Source of the DNA: Candidatus Thorarchaeota archaeon MP11T_1
GTDB taxonomy: Archaea; Asgardarchaeota; Thorarchaeia; Thorarchaeales; Thorarchaeaceae
Direction: 5' to 3'
Assembly (NCBI GenBank): GCA_002825515.1
Contig: PJET01000016.1
Span: 1 to 17,142, forward strand
DNA: 17,142 nucleotides
Positions 7,303 to 14,925 of this stretch are shown piece by piece (position 1 is the stretch's first letter; each line of letters opens with the position of its first letter). The translations under genes and the position numbers were made by a program. The notes beneath the pieces were generated by a model. The model made no database searches, was not told where the DNA came from, and worked only from the letters and a program-made list of their open reading frames with translations.

Positions 7303-7310
7303 AGTTAAAT
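7303..7310 (+). promoter_or_regulatory. TATA-like box for the gene at 7345
   Basis: AGTTAAAT lies about 35-42 bases before the GTG start, which would give a nearly leaderless transcript. This agrees with the lack of a ribosome binding site. Confidence 0.35.
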
Positions 7311-7344
7311 CAAACCACACAAAGTTCTGGATTGTTGAAATGCA

Positions 7345-7854
7345 GTGACTAGCGAATCTAACAGTTTCTCTTGGAAAGGACTAGCTGCACTCATTGTAAT
7401 TCTCATCATTGTGAGTATTATCGCTTTTCTGTTATCCAGCATAGAGGGTTTTCTTGCAGGTGTTATTGTCATCTTCATAGGGTTCCTTATCAGCTTCTTC
7501 CGAGATGATCTGAAACGCGTTCTTGGACTCTCAGCTCAACAAAAGGAACCAACTCCAGTTGCTGAGGCTGAAGAAGACCCTCTTGAAAAACTGGACAAGA
7601 TGATAACATTGGACATGGACAAGAAGATTACAAAAGAAAGACAGAGTATCGCGAAGACAATCGCCAAATATAACGAAAAACCCAAGAAACAGCAAAAGCT
7701 AGGTCCTGAGATTGTTGAAAAAGCAACTGCTCTTCTTGCATTGCTCGATCAGGCAAAATCTCACGCCATTCAATCTAACAAACCTGATTTGGTTGCACAC
7801 TACGAGCAAATTGTAGTAGAAATCGAAGGAATCCGTGAGAAATATAGTCTGTAA
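7345..7854 (+). CDS. membrane protein with cytoplasmic coiled-coil tail
   Basis: A 169-residue protein. Two adjacent membrane helices near the N-terminus (about 11-31 and 35-53, joined by SSIEG) are followed by about 115 charged, soluble residues: an acidic linker (EAEEDPLEKLD), then lysine/glutamate-rich helices likely to form a coiled coil (about 85-169). GTG start: the ATG five bases earlier runs into a stop. No enzyme motif. It is the sole gene between tRNA fragments 4 and 5, its stop is 33 bases before fragment 5, and it has its own TATA-like box. The architecture suggests a membrane-tethered scaffold or adaptor, but no family is recognised. Confidence 0.7.
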   Translation: MTSESNSFSWKGLAALIVILIIVSIIAFLLSSIEGFLAGVIVIFIGFLISFFRDDLKRVLGLSAQQKEPTPVAEAEEDPLEKLDKMITLDMDKKITKERQSIAKTIAKYNEKPKKQQKLGPEIVEKATALLALLDQAKSHAIQSNKPDLVAHYEQIVVEIEGIREKYSL

Positions 7855-7887
7855 GAAGTAATCCATTCTGACGAGAGACTGTTGGTG

Positions 7888-7910
7888 TTCGATTCTCGCC
7901 CAGTCCACTA
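7888..7910 (+). repeat. tRNA 3'-end fragment 5
   Basis: T-loop TTCGATT, T-stem strand CTCGC, acceptor strand CCAGTCC, A, then CTA in place of CCA. This is the only copy with an altered CCA. TTTTCTC follows. It separates two convergent small membrane-protein genes, with stops at 7854 (+) and 7938 (-). Confidence 0.85.
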
Positions 7911-7937
7911 TTTTCTCAATCTCTCGCACGACTTCTT

Positions 7938-8288
7938 TTAGTTATCCAATTTCAAATCATCATTGCCATGATTCCCACTTTCTATAAACGCATCAATACG
8001 TTTACCAGCCCATGGCAGAAGGATTCCAAATCCAAAAACCCAACATCCAATGAGAAGGGCAAACAGGCTTAGATAGACTGGTGAGAGAGGTGTGGGATCG
8101 CCATACAAGGGTCGCAGAATTCCTTGAAACCAATAGATGAAGATAAGAGGGAGAGAAAAAACTGCTAATAATACAATAATCTTGAGACCAAGTGATTTTG
8201 CAGCATCAGGATTGAATACGATTTGAATATCCTCTTCTTCACCGTTCATAGTTCTTACATCCAAATCAATGAGTAGTTTCTTTATCAT
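7938..8288 (-). CDS. small two-helix membrane protein, unknown
   Basis: A 116-residue protein: a polar N-terminus with an acidic patch (NGEEEDIQIVF), two membrane helices (about 36-55 and 72-95), and an acidic, asparagine-rich C-terminus (GNHGNDDLKLDN). Not recognised. The ATG at 8288 is only 12 bases from tRNA fragment 6's edge (8300), leaving no room for a promoter inside the cassette. An internal ATG at 8249 (MNGEEED) is the alternative start, and neither has a ribosome binding site. It is the only gene in the 412-base cassette between fragments 5 and 6, the smallest in the array. Confidence 0.6.
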   Translation of the reverse strand: MIKKLLIDLDVRTMNGEEEDIQIVFNPDAAKSLGLKIIVLLAVFSLPLIFIYWFQGILRPLYGDPTPLSPVYLSLFALLIGCWVFGFGILLPWAGKRIDAFIESGNHGNDDLKLDN

Positions 8289-8299
8289 ACAATTGCAAT

Positions 8300-8322
8300 A
8301 TCAAATCTCGCCCGGTCCACCA
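8300..8322 (+). repeat. tRNA 3'-end fragment 6
   Basis: Degenerate T-loop ATCAAAT, T-stem strand CTCGC, acceptor strand CCGGTCC, A, CCA. Its 17 bases AATCTCGCCCGGTCCAC are the same as in fragment 4. The 10-mer CAATTGCAAT lies on both sides (8290-8299 and 8348-8357). Confidence 0.85.
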
Positions 8323-8390
8323 CTCACCACTTTGGCCTATTAATTATCAATTGCAATCCAATGTAATGGTTCATCATACTTTCCAGAAAG

Positions 8391-8399
8391 AATATATCT
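8391..8399 (+). promoter_or_regulatory. TATA-like box for the FG-GAP gene
   Basis: AATATATCT is about 33 bases before the ATG at 8429, the spacing expected for a short-leader archaeal mRNA. It argues for the 8429 start over earlier in-frame TTG and ATG codons. Confidence 0.4.
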
Positions 8400-8428
8400 T
8401 TGGTTTAATTGACCTCAAGTGGGTAGAA

Positions 8429-10255
8429 ATGAGTGGCATACATCGTTTTCGAATATTGACTGCTGTTATGGTTCTTATTCTATTTTGCACTGGGATATAT
8501 TTGATATCGCTAGAACCAAAAACAGCTTCATCCAATAGTTCTAAGCAAGGATCTCTTGAACTAGTTAGTAGTTCTGCGAGCTTGAATATTCCTGAATTCA
8601 CCGAAATTTGGAAATTTCAGCATACTTGTGCTATTCGCGAGACGGCACCTGCAATTAGTGATCTTGATGCTGATGGGCGATTAGAGGTTATAATTAATAC
8701 CGGGGTTTATGTCGATAAGGTGTATGCATTAGATGCATTAAATGGGTCGATAAAATGGGAGGCTACTGCAAGAAAAGGGATGGGAGCACCAGTTTTAGGT
8801 GATTTCAACGGTGATGACCTTCCAGATGTAATCATACCAGATGAAGATAGTATCAAGGCATATTGTGGAGTAAATGGATCTCTAATATGGAACTATCCCA
8901 TAACTGATGCATCTTCCACGACCAGTTCCGCAACATTATCTGATATCAACGGCGACTCCAAGCTCGAAGTATTAGTTGGCGGGGGTGATGGTAGACTTCA
9001 TGTTCTCAGAAATAATGGCTCCTTATTTTGGCAATTTCAAAGACATAACGCTGACGCCCATGCGAGACCAGGCGCTGTTGGCGATGTAGATGGAGATGGG
9101 AAACTCGAGATAGTGCACTGCCAAAACTGGTTCGACTTTGATCCATATGGCATCTGTTATGTGTTGAATGCAGAAGATGGGTCAGTTCTCTGGTCAGATT
9201 CGTATTCTGAAGTCGCTGTACTTGAGGCTCCAGTGATTGGAGATGTCAGTGGTGATGGAAACGTGGATGTCCTCATTACAGTTGGAGCAAGTAATGATGG
9301 AGAGGTCATACTATACAATGGACTTGATGGAAGTATAGCTTGGAGATACGATCGTTCGCCAGGATCACGAACGAGTCCAGCTCTTGGTGATATCAACAAT
9401 GATGGTAAAATAGAAGTGGTTATGGGATGGTCGCTTGGAGTTATAGCTCTTAATGGAACTGATGGTGCAAAACTGTGGGAAGTGCCACATGAAGTCATTG
9501 TTTATTCCTCACCTGCACTTGCTGATCTGAATAATGATAATGTCCTCGATGTCATAATTGGCGGTGGCTATAACTCTCGAAAACTCTACGTATTAGATGG
9601 TGCAACTGGCAGCCAGATTTGGAGCTTCACTACACCACTAATTGATCATCCAACGCTCCAGGAAACAATGCATGCTTCGCCGACTCTGTGGGATATTGAT
9701 AATGATACCGACTTAGAACTAATCGTGCAGGCAAATGGTTACACATACGTATTCAATATTACAGGATGCGGTTATCGTATCTTCTGGCAGGGATATGGTA
9801 GCACGAATGAATTCACAGGAACTCGCTGTCTATCAGATATTGATCCTGACTCCGATACAATATCTTCACTAACTGAGTCTGTTCTAGGTACAGATTCAGA
9901 TTTACTTGATTCAGATTCAGATACATTGCCTGATAATGAGCTGTATATTTACGGAACCAATCCATTAAGCGGAGATACTGATCAGGACAATATGCCTGAT
10001 GCATGGGAAATTGGTTATGGATTGAACCCTCTAATAGACGATTCCTCAGGAGATCCAGATTCTGATGGATATACGAACGTTGAGGAATTTCAAAATGGTA
10101 CAAATCCGCTTATTTTTGACTTACATCCTACATCACCAACGACAACAACATATCCCGATTTGCCAGAATTTACTATGACATTGTTGCTTGCTGGTGTTGG
10201 AGTAGGATGCATATTTCTCATTGTTGGCGTCATATTTCTTAAGAAACGGCAGTAA
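8429..10255 (+). CDS. FG-GAP/VCBS beta-propeller surface protein with calcium-binding repeats
   Basis: A 608-residue exported protein. Residues 6-28 are a signal or anchor helix. About residues 55-480 carry at least eight FG-GAP-type repeats, each with a D-x-[DN]-x-D calcium loop: DLDADGRLEV, DFNGDDLPDV, DINGDSKLEV, DVDGDGKLEI, DVSGDGNVDV, DINNDGKIEV, DLNNDNVLDV, DIDNDTDLEL. This predicts an integrin-alpha-like beta-propeller. Then follow thrombospondin type 3/dockerin-like acidic repeats (DSDSDTLPDN, DTDQDNMPDA, DPDSDGYTNVEEF), a TTTT linker and a C-terminal helix with KKRQ. A surface adhesion or ligand-binding role is likely. The ATG at 8429 is used; the frame is open back to 8351. It is the only gene between tRNA fragments 6 and 7, ending 23 bases before fragment 7. 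Confidence 0.9.
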   Translation: MSGIHRFRILTAVMVLILFCTGIYLISLEPKTASSNSSKQGSLELVSSSASLNIPEFTEIWKFQHTCAIRETAPAISDLDADGRLEVIINTGVYVDKVYALDALNGSIKWEATARKGMGAPVLGDFNGDDLPDVIIPDEDSIKAYCGVNGSLIWNYPITDASSTTSSATLSDINGDSKLEVLVGGGDGRLHVLRNNGSLFWQFQRHNADAHARPGAVGDVDGDGKLEIVHCQNWFDFDPYGICYVLNAEDGSVLWSDSYSEVAVLEAPVIGDVSGDGNVDVLITVGASNDGEVILYNGLDGSIAWRYDRSPGSRTSPALGDINNDGKIEVVMGWSLGVIALNGTDGAKLWEVPHEVIVYSSPALADLNNDNVLDVIIGGGYNSRKLYVLDGATGSQIWSFTTPLIDHPTLQETMHASPTLWDIDNDTDLELIVQANGYTYVFNITGCGYRIFWQGYGSTNEFTGTRCLSDIDPDSDTISSLTESVLGTDSDLLDSDSDTLPDNELYIYGTNPLSGDTDQDNMPDAWEIGYGLNPLIDDSSGDPDSDGYTNVEEFQNGTNPLIFDLHPTSPTTTTYPDLPEFTMTLLLAGVGVGCIFLIVGVIFLKKRQ

Positions 10256-10277
10256 TTCCAGATTTCTCAGAAGAATA

Positions 10278-10314
10278 AAGGAGGTCGCGAGTTCGAATCT
10301 CAGCAGGTCCACCA
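10278..10314 (+). repeat. tRNA 3'-end fragment 7 (long form)
   Basis: Starts further back than most copies: AAGGAGGTC (end of the anticodon arm and variable loop), T-stem 5' strand GCGAG, T-loop TTCGAAT, then CTCAG, acceptor strand CAGGTCC, A, CCA. GCGAG pairs with only three of the five bases of CTCAG, so the two sides come from different tRNA versions. The left part is identical to fragment 8. Confidence 0.9.
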
Positions 10315-10427
10315 TTTCATATATGTCCTATTGCCATGCCAAACATCTTCTTTGCCTTGCCAGTTGGCTGCTATAGGAAAAAAAGTTTATCTGAAATCAA
10401 TACGTAAATTTTGATGGAATTGTTTTT

Positions 10428-10444
10428 GGAGGAGTGTATTTACG
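10428..10444 (+). promoter_or_regulatory. ribosome binding site before an ACG codon
   Basis: GGAGGAG at 10428-10434 is followed seven bases later by ACG (10442-10444), in frame with the NosD gene. No ATG, GTG or TTG lies at that distance in that frame. See the gene at 10487. Confidence 0.5.
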
Positions 10445-10486
10445 GTCAGCTTTCAACAGGTAAGGATTTGGACTTCCATAATAATC

Positions 10487-12133
10487 GTGCTAGTAATTGT
10501 GGTACCATTTGTTAGCGGCAATCTGGTTTTACAAGCTTTTAACGAGCCTGTTTCCAAATTAGCGATGTTGAAAGTAATCCCTCATGAACCAATATTAATC
10601 ATGGAGAATCAGGATTTCATCACTCAAGGGTGGCCTGGGAAGGGAACAATGAGTGAACCCTATCTGATAGAGGATCTTCAAATACAATGCGATGAGGAAA
10701 CAGGAGTCTTCATAGCGAACACCACTGTCTTCTTCAAAATCACGAATTGCAGGTTTTTTACAATTACTGAGGAAATTTGGGGCGTGGCGGTTTGGCTTAT
10801 TAACGTGACACATGGAGAAATTAGAAATTGCATATCCGAGTGGTGTGGTTGGACAATCGGGAATTCATCGCAATGTATTATGGAGTCAACTGATGCATCG
10901 GGTATTGCAGATTTGGTACTATGGAACTGTACCAGTTGCTCAGTTGTTGACAACTCCTTGAGTTCTGATGTCTGGGGCAGTGTAATCTTTGATACTTGCA
11001 CCGACTGCGAATTTTCACGAAATACTGTGGTAGGAATTGAATCAGAGGGAATTTGGGTTATCAGAGGCATGAATTGCTCAATACAAGAGAATGAATTCGC
11101 AGAGAACCATATAGGAATAGGCTTGTTGGGATCAAATGACACCTCAATTCGTGATAACAACATTCATGACAGTGTGTACTATGGAGTTGAGATTTACAGT
11201 TGCGGAGATACTCAACTGGTTGGGAACACCCTTCAGAATAATGGTGTTGTCCTTCACCTTTGGGGCTGGGGATGGAACGGCCATTCAATCTCTGGACGAG
11301 AGTTCCTTAATGCCGATTATCTATTTCAAGACAACACTGTTAATGGAAAACTGCTAGGCGTCTTTCAAGATTTAGATGGGAATACAATTGATGGGATTTC
11401 ATATGGCCAAGTTATTCTTTTGAACTGTAGCAACTTATCTATTGACCATGGAACAATTACCAATGCATCCATTGGTGTTCAGATTCTCTTCAGTGATAAC
11501 TGTAGTATGACGGATATGACTATCGCTAACTGTAGCGCTGCTGGAACAGTCGTTGAGGAATCGAACAGCACTAAAGTATTAGGTTGCATCCTCTCCAACA
11601 ATGTAGATAATGGCTTATTCTTTGAACGATCATTCAACGCTCTTGTTGCTAATAGCTCAATTTCTGGAAGCCGCATAGGTCTGGGACTATGGAGGTCGGG
11701 ACTATGTGATATCCTCAATAACACTCTGAGCTTCAACACATGGGGAACTGAGTTCTATAACACCTCAGATTGTTTCTTTGTGAACAACACAGTACTGTAC
11801 AATAAGGTGGGAGTATATCTAGCCTCTAGCTGCGATGACAATATGATTTTTGGTAACTCGATAGGATGGAATGAGTGGTATAATGCGCGAAGTGATAATT
11901 ATAGTAACCAATGGGATGATGGAGTAAGCCGAGGCAACAGGTGGAGTGACTATGATGGCTCTGGGGTCTATGAGATTAATCATTATGAAGTGGATCGATT
12001 TCCTGAACTTCTGGTTGGACCTTTCCCTTACTTTGACCTAGGCTTAATCAGTATTGGAGTGGTTGGAGGAGCCTTCATCGTAATCATTCTTATTCATATA
12101 ATTAGATCACGAAGAATCTCCAAGGAGATATGA
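10487..12133 (+). CDS. NosD-like parallel beta-helix surface protein (second copy)
   Basis: At least 548 residues. After a hydrophobic export segment comes the family entry motif (ENQDFITQGWPGKGTMSEPYLIEDL split as NQDFITQGWPGKGT then EPYLIEDL). Many right-handed beta-helix coils follow (N-x-C-S, N-N-x-[IL] ladders). Near residue 475-490 is the signature WDDGVSRGNRWSDYDG. A C-terminal helix (about 520-541) ends in RSRRISKEI. The first canonical start is GTG at 10487, but this begins inside the hydrophobic core. The frame stays open upstream to an ACG at 10442, seven bases after a strong GGAGGAG, giving VSFQQVRIWTSI before the core and so a proper signal peptide. The true start may therefore be a non-standard or mutated ATG. 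It is the sole gene between tRNA fragments 7 and 8. It is not closely similar to the NosD gene at 1956-3506, so the two are not a recent duplication. Confidence 0.85.
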   Translation: MLVIVVPFVSGNLVLQAFNEPVSKLAMLKVIPHEPILIMENQDFITQGWPGKGTMSEPYLIEDLQIQCDEETGVFIANTTVFFKITNCRFFTITEEIWGVAVWLINVTHGEIRNCISEWCGWTIGNSSQCIMESTDASGIADLVLWNCTSCSVVDNSLSSDVWGSVIFDTCTDCEFSRNTVVGIESEGIWVIRGMNCSIQENEFAENHIGIGLLGSNDTSIRDNNIHDSVYYGVEIYSCGDTQLVGNTLQNNGVVLHLWGWGWNGHSISGREFLNADYLFQDNTVNGKLLGVFQDLDGNTIDGISYGQVILLNCSNLSIDHGTITNASIGVQILFSDNCSMTDMTIANCSAAGTVVEESNSTKVLGCILSNNVDNGLFFERSFNALVANSSISGSRIGLGLWRSGLCDILNNTLSFNTWGTEFYNTSDCFFVNNTVLYNKVGVYLASSCDDNMIFGNSIGWNEWYNARSDNYSNQWDDGVSRGNRWSDYDGSGVYEINHYEVDRFPELLVGPFPYFDLGLISIGVVGGAFIVIILIHIIRSRRISKEI

Positions 12134-12197
12134 TTGAATTCCGTTCTGCATCATGAGTAAACCTTGACATTTATCATACTCTGGAGTCATTTTCAAA

Positions 12198-12234
12198 AAG
12201 GAGGTCGCGAGTTCGAATCTCGATCGCTCCACCA
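12198..12234 (+). repeat. tRNA 3'-end fragment 8 (long form)
   Basis: AAGGAGGTC, T-stem GCGAG, T-loop TTCGAAT, T-stem CTCGA, acceptor strand TCGCTCC, A, CCA. The T-stem pairs at four of five positions. Left of the CTC it is identical to fragment 7; right of it the two differ at most positions until the shared TCCACCA. Confidence 0.9.
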
Positions 12235-12260
12235 CTTCTTCCTATTCTATCACATCAAGC

Positions 12261-12281
12261 CTATATACGGGTCATGTGACC
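12261..12281 (+). promoter_or_regulatory. TATA box and adjacent palindromic operator for the OYE-like gene
   Basis: CTATATAC (12261-12268) is a TATA box about 35 bases before the ATG. It runs into GGTCA-TG-TGACC (12270-12281), a perfect five-base-arm palindrome between the TATA box and the expected transcription start, the usual place for an archaeal repressor. Confidence 0.5.
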
Positions 12282-12300
12282 AGGGATTTGAGCTGATTTA

Positions 12301-13425
12301 ATGGTAGACCAGGAAATCTGGGAGAGCACAGTGCTTCAGGAATTTGAACTTCCTAATGGAGTGAAAGCCTCCAACCGAATAATGCGGGCTGCTACTTGGA
12401 TGGGGCAGGCAGAGGAAGATGGAACATGTGGCGACACTATCTTTGAAACATATAATAAAATCAGGGCAGGCATTGTGGTGACTGGCTTTCAATATGTGAT
12501 GCATGAAGGACAATCAGTTCGGCGGATGATTTCGAATTCAAAGCCTGCAGATGTTGAGGGGCTAAAACGCTTAGCAGGAATAATTCACTCATCAGGGGGT
12601 CTAGCAGCAGCTCAATTGGTCCATTGTGGATGCAAGAGTTTACCAAAATATTCTGGTAACGATATATTCGGACCCAGTGATATGGAAGTCCCTGGTCTTA
12701 AAGGAGAGATTGTTAAGGTAAAAGCTATGACAGTAGACCATGTTGAAGAGGTCACTCAGGCTTATGCAATTGCGGCGAAACGAGCAGAAAAGGCTGGCTT
12801 TGATGTTATAGAGCTTCACGGAGCTCATCATTATGGTCTTTGGCAATTCTTCGATCCATCATATAATCAACGACCGGAGAATGACCCGTATACAGGAACA
12901 TCAATTGAAGGACGCAGTAAAGCAATGGTGGATGCTGTGCGAGCTATCAAGGATACAGTTGATATTCCAATCCAAGTTAAGGTAGATACAAGCTCTGATG
13001 CCGTCAGACCCGAAGAAGTAGGCGAACTAACAAAGAAACTGGCTGAAGCAGGCGCATATTGTGTGATATTCAGTGGTCCAAACCCAACTCGGAAACCAAA
13101 AGATATGGGAGATGTGTATTTCCTGAATGATGCAATGGTCATCCGTTCGATTGCACAGGATAGTGGTCTCTTATTTGGGCTGGTGGGAGGTGTCCGGTCC
13201 CCAGAAACTGTCGTCGAATTACTAACAGGAGAGGGAGATATGGATGCTGCTTTCGACGTAATTCAGCTTAGTCGTCCTATAATTAGTGAACCAGCACTCC
13301 TGCATCGTTGGACTGAAGAAGCAAAAATAGGGACCCAAGAACCTGCTAGATGCATATCCTGTAACAGTTGCTTTGCCGCTGGACTCAAAGGAGGAGTAAG
13401 ATGCGTTCAGTTTGAAAGTGATTAG
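12301..13425 (+). CDS. Old Yellow Enzyme-family NADH:flavin oxidoreductase with Fe-S motif
   Basis: A 374-residue cytosolic enzyme with the FMN-binding TIM barrel of the OYE family. Visible motifs are AAAQLVHCG (102-110, FMN/substrate contacts), ELHGAHHYGLWQFFDP (171-186, with His173 and His176 in the family's HGAHGYLLxQFLSP motif), YTGTSIEGR (197-205), and GLVGGV (293-298, FMN phosphate). The C-terminus has CISCNSC (Cys351, 354, 357) and Cys368, a likely 4Fe-4S or metal site as in the 2,4-dienoyl-CoA reductase subgroup. The long FAD/NAD-binding half of those enzymes is missing, so an external electron donor is expected. Activated C=C reduction is the likely chemistry; the substrate is unknown. 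It starts at ATG 12301 with its own TATA box and palindrome, no ribosome binding site, and it overlaps the convergent amidohydrolase by four bases. It is the only gene between tRNA fragments 8 and 9. Confidence 0.9.
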   Translation: MVDQEIWESTVLQEFELPNGVKASNRIMRAATWMGQAEEDGTCGDTIFETYNKIRAGIVVTGFQYVMHEGQSVRRMISNSKPADVEGLKRLAGIIHSSGGLAAAQLVHCGCKSLPKYSGNDIFGPSDMEVPGLKGEIVKVKAMTVDHVEEVTQAYAIAAKRAEKAGFDVIELHGAHHYGLWQFFDPSYNQRPENDPYTGTSIEGRSKAMVDAVRAIKDTVDIPIQVKVDTSSDAVRPEEVGELTKKLAEAGAYCVIFSGPNPTRKPKDMGDVYFLNDAMVIRSIAQDSGLLFGLVGGVRSPETVVELLTGEGDMDAAFDVIQLSRPIISEPALLHRWTEEAKIGTQEPARCISCNSCFAAGLKGGVRCVQFESD

Positions 13426-14876
13426 GAATAACTCCAAATGAGGGTAATCGAATCATACCCGGTCAACCACTCTTCTTTTTGATTCTGAGTAGTCATTATC
13501 TCCATTTTGATTGATTGACTTGACTTTTCTATTGTTTGACTACTGGACCCCAAGCACTCCGCTGATAGAAACTGCTGTCTGGGAGCAGTATATTCCACAA
13601 CTCCACCTACCATCGTCATTAGTACCTCTATATCAGCAAGAGAGGCTTCAGGAACTGTCAGAGGATTGTCTGAGAGCATCACCAGGTCTGCAAGTTTCCC
13701 GACCTTAATGCTCCCCTTAGTGTCTTCTTGAAATGTGCCATAGGCCGCGTCGATTGTTATGAGCCGGAGGGCTTGCTCCACGCTGAGGGACTGATTCAAC
13801 ATCCAATCAGGGGGGGTGAGCCCTGTGTCCCCGATTTTAGTGACTGCCAAAGAAACCGCGCTCATAGCAGATCTATGCTCTCCCAGATTCCATGGAAAAT
13901 CAGTACTTCCGAGTGAGGGTATTCCCGCTTCTACAATATCTCGCCATCTTGCTATAAGGTTCGAATATTCCTCATAAATCGGAAATTGGTAGTATTCTAC
14001 GTCATCTGAGTTGAACCATGTGAGTTGGAAAGAAGCGAGAATTCCAAGATCGCTCATTCTCTGTATTTGGTCGTTTCTGAGCAGGACAAGATGTTCAATA
14101 CGGTGTCTATACGCGTCATTCGATTGCCCATCTAGGGCTGATTCGAGCGAGTTCAGGACGACATCTGTAGCATTGTCCGTAACACTATGTATAGCAATCT
14201 GGAACCCAGCATCATGAGCTTCGTGGATGAGTGTAGTCAATTCAGTCTGGTCGAAATAGTGGTCCCAATTGGTAATCCAACCGTCCATGAAGATCTTCAC
14301 TCCTCCTATCCTCAGCTTTGAACTATATTCTTGTCCGGGTTGATAGGCTTGATACCAATCGCCGAACCTATCAAACTGCCAGCTTAGTGGAAGATAGGCA
14401 TTAATGCGAACGCGAAGGTTGTCCTGTTGATCCAAAGATATGAGCCCATCCAAGCGTTCTTGATTCACAAAGAGTTCAGAAATGCTAGTCCATCCACAGC
14501 TGAGCAGTGATTCAATCACTTCTTCCGACGATGATTGGTTCACATAACTCCGGTCACCTATATGATGAGAATGAGCATCATTGAAACCGGGCAGAAGTGT
14601 CCTTCCTTCAAGGTCAATGAACTGGGTGTCTGATCCTGCCATCGTGAGGATATCACTCTCGGTGCCTACAGCGACAATATACTCACCTTTGATGGCCAAT
14701 GCCTCGATTTGTGCCGGGGATTGCTCCATAGTCAAGATTTCACCATTATATATGATTATATCAGGTGAAGAATCGGTTGTCCCATTCCAGAATCCTTGTG
14801 AAGCAAGATACAAGAGAGAAGCCAGCAAAAGGGCTATTACAACAGATGTAGCTACAAGCAGTCTGCTTCGTTTCAT
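13422..14876 (-). CDS. exported amidohydrolase (Amidohydro_3 / YtcJ type) with read-through C-terminus
   Basis: A 484-residue enzyme. Residues 5-26 form a membrane anchor or signal. Then comes the small beta-sandwich and TIM barrel of metal-dependent amidohydrolases. Likely metal or catalytic residues are His102 and His104 (AHSHH), Lys194 (GGVKIFMDGW), His230 (IAIHSV), His262 (HRIEH) and Asp326 (STDFPW), with GSIKVGKLADLVMLSDNPL (388-406) closing the fold. The family ends near residue 430 (GGVVEYTA). Here about 54 extra residues follow, and residues 470-479 (WLTGYDSITL) are the antisense translation of tRNA fragment 9. The stop lies in the next cassette, overlapping the OYE-like gene by four bases. 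ATG 14876, with AAGGGGTTG upstream. It has its own TATA box and GGTTAA palindrome. Substrate unknown; amidase or deacylase activity is plausible. Confidence 0.88.
   Translation of the reverse strand: MKRSRLLVATSVVIALLLASLLYLASQGFWNGTTDSSPDIIIYNGEILTMEQSPAQIEALAIKGEYIVAVGTESDILTMAGSDTQFIDLEGRTLLPGFNDAHSHHIGDRSYVNQSSSEEVIESLLSCGWTSISELFVNQERLDGLISLDQQDNLRVRINAYLPLSWQFDRFGDWYQAYQPGQEYSSKLRIGGVKIFMDGWITNWDHYFDQTELTTLIHEAHDAGFQIAIHSVTDNATDVVLNSLESALDGQSNDAYRHRIEHLVLLRNDQIQRMSDLGILASFQLTWFNSDDVEYYQFPIYEEYSNLIARWRDIVEAGIPSLGSTDFPWNLGEHRSAMSAVSLAVTKIGDTGLTPPDWMLNQSLSVEQALRLITIDAAYGTFQEDTKGSIKVGKLADLVMLSDNPLTVPEASLADIEVLMTMVGGVVEYTAPRQQFLSAECLGSSSQTIEKSSQSIKMEIMTTQNQKEEWLTGYDSITLIWSYS
13447..13469 (+). 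repeat. tRNA 3'-end fragment 9
   Basis: T-loop ATCGAAT, T-stem strand CATAC, acceptor strand CCGGTCA, A, CCA, then CTCTTCTTTTT. It is translated on the minus strand as part of the amidohydrolase C-terminus. Its acceptor end GGTCAACCA is shared only with fragment 10. Confidence 0.85.
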
Positions 14877-14925
14877 CAAGACAACCCCTTGTCCCTAACC
14901 AATCGAAATTCTAGTTTCAAAAGTT

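Larger units (their letters stand above)
7038..7344. other. intergenic stretch around tRNA fragment 4
   Basis: About 307 bases without a convincing gene. It contains the ribosome binding site of the minus-strand leader ORF (7044-7060), about 120 bases with no recognisable feature, tRNA fragment 4 (7183-7205), and the TATA-like box of the + gene at 7345. A 62-codon + frame at 7057-7245 crosses the fragment and has no ribosome binding site; I regard it as spurious. Confidence 0.6.

Noticed and set aside
10414..10515. ATG at 10414 as start of the second NosD gene
   Set aside because: It is in a different frame and stops after about 33 codons; using it needs a frameshift that nothing in the sequence supports.
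1956..12133. The two NosD genes as a recent duplication bounding a composite element
   Set aside because: They share family motifs only; the coils, ends and DNA sequences differ, and they are in opposite orientation.
13958..13970. GGTTCGAAT-like T-loop sequence inside the amidohydrolase gene
   Set aside because: It is not followed by a T-stem/acceptor strand or CCA at the fixed spacing; it is ordinary coding sequence.
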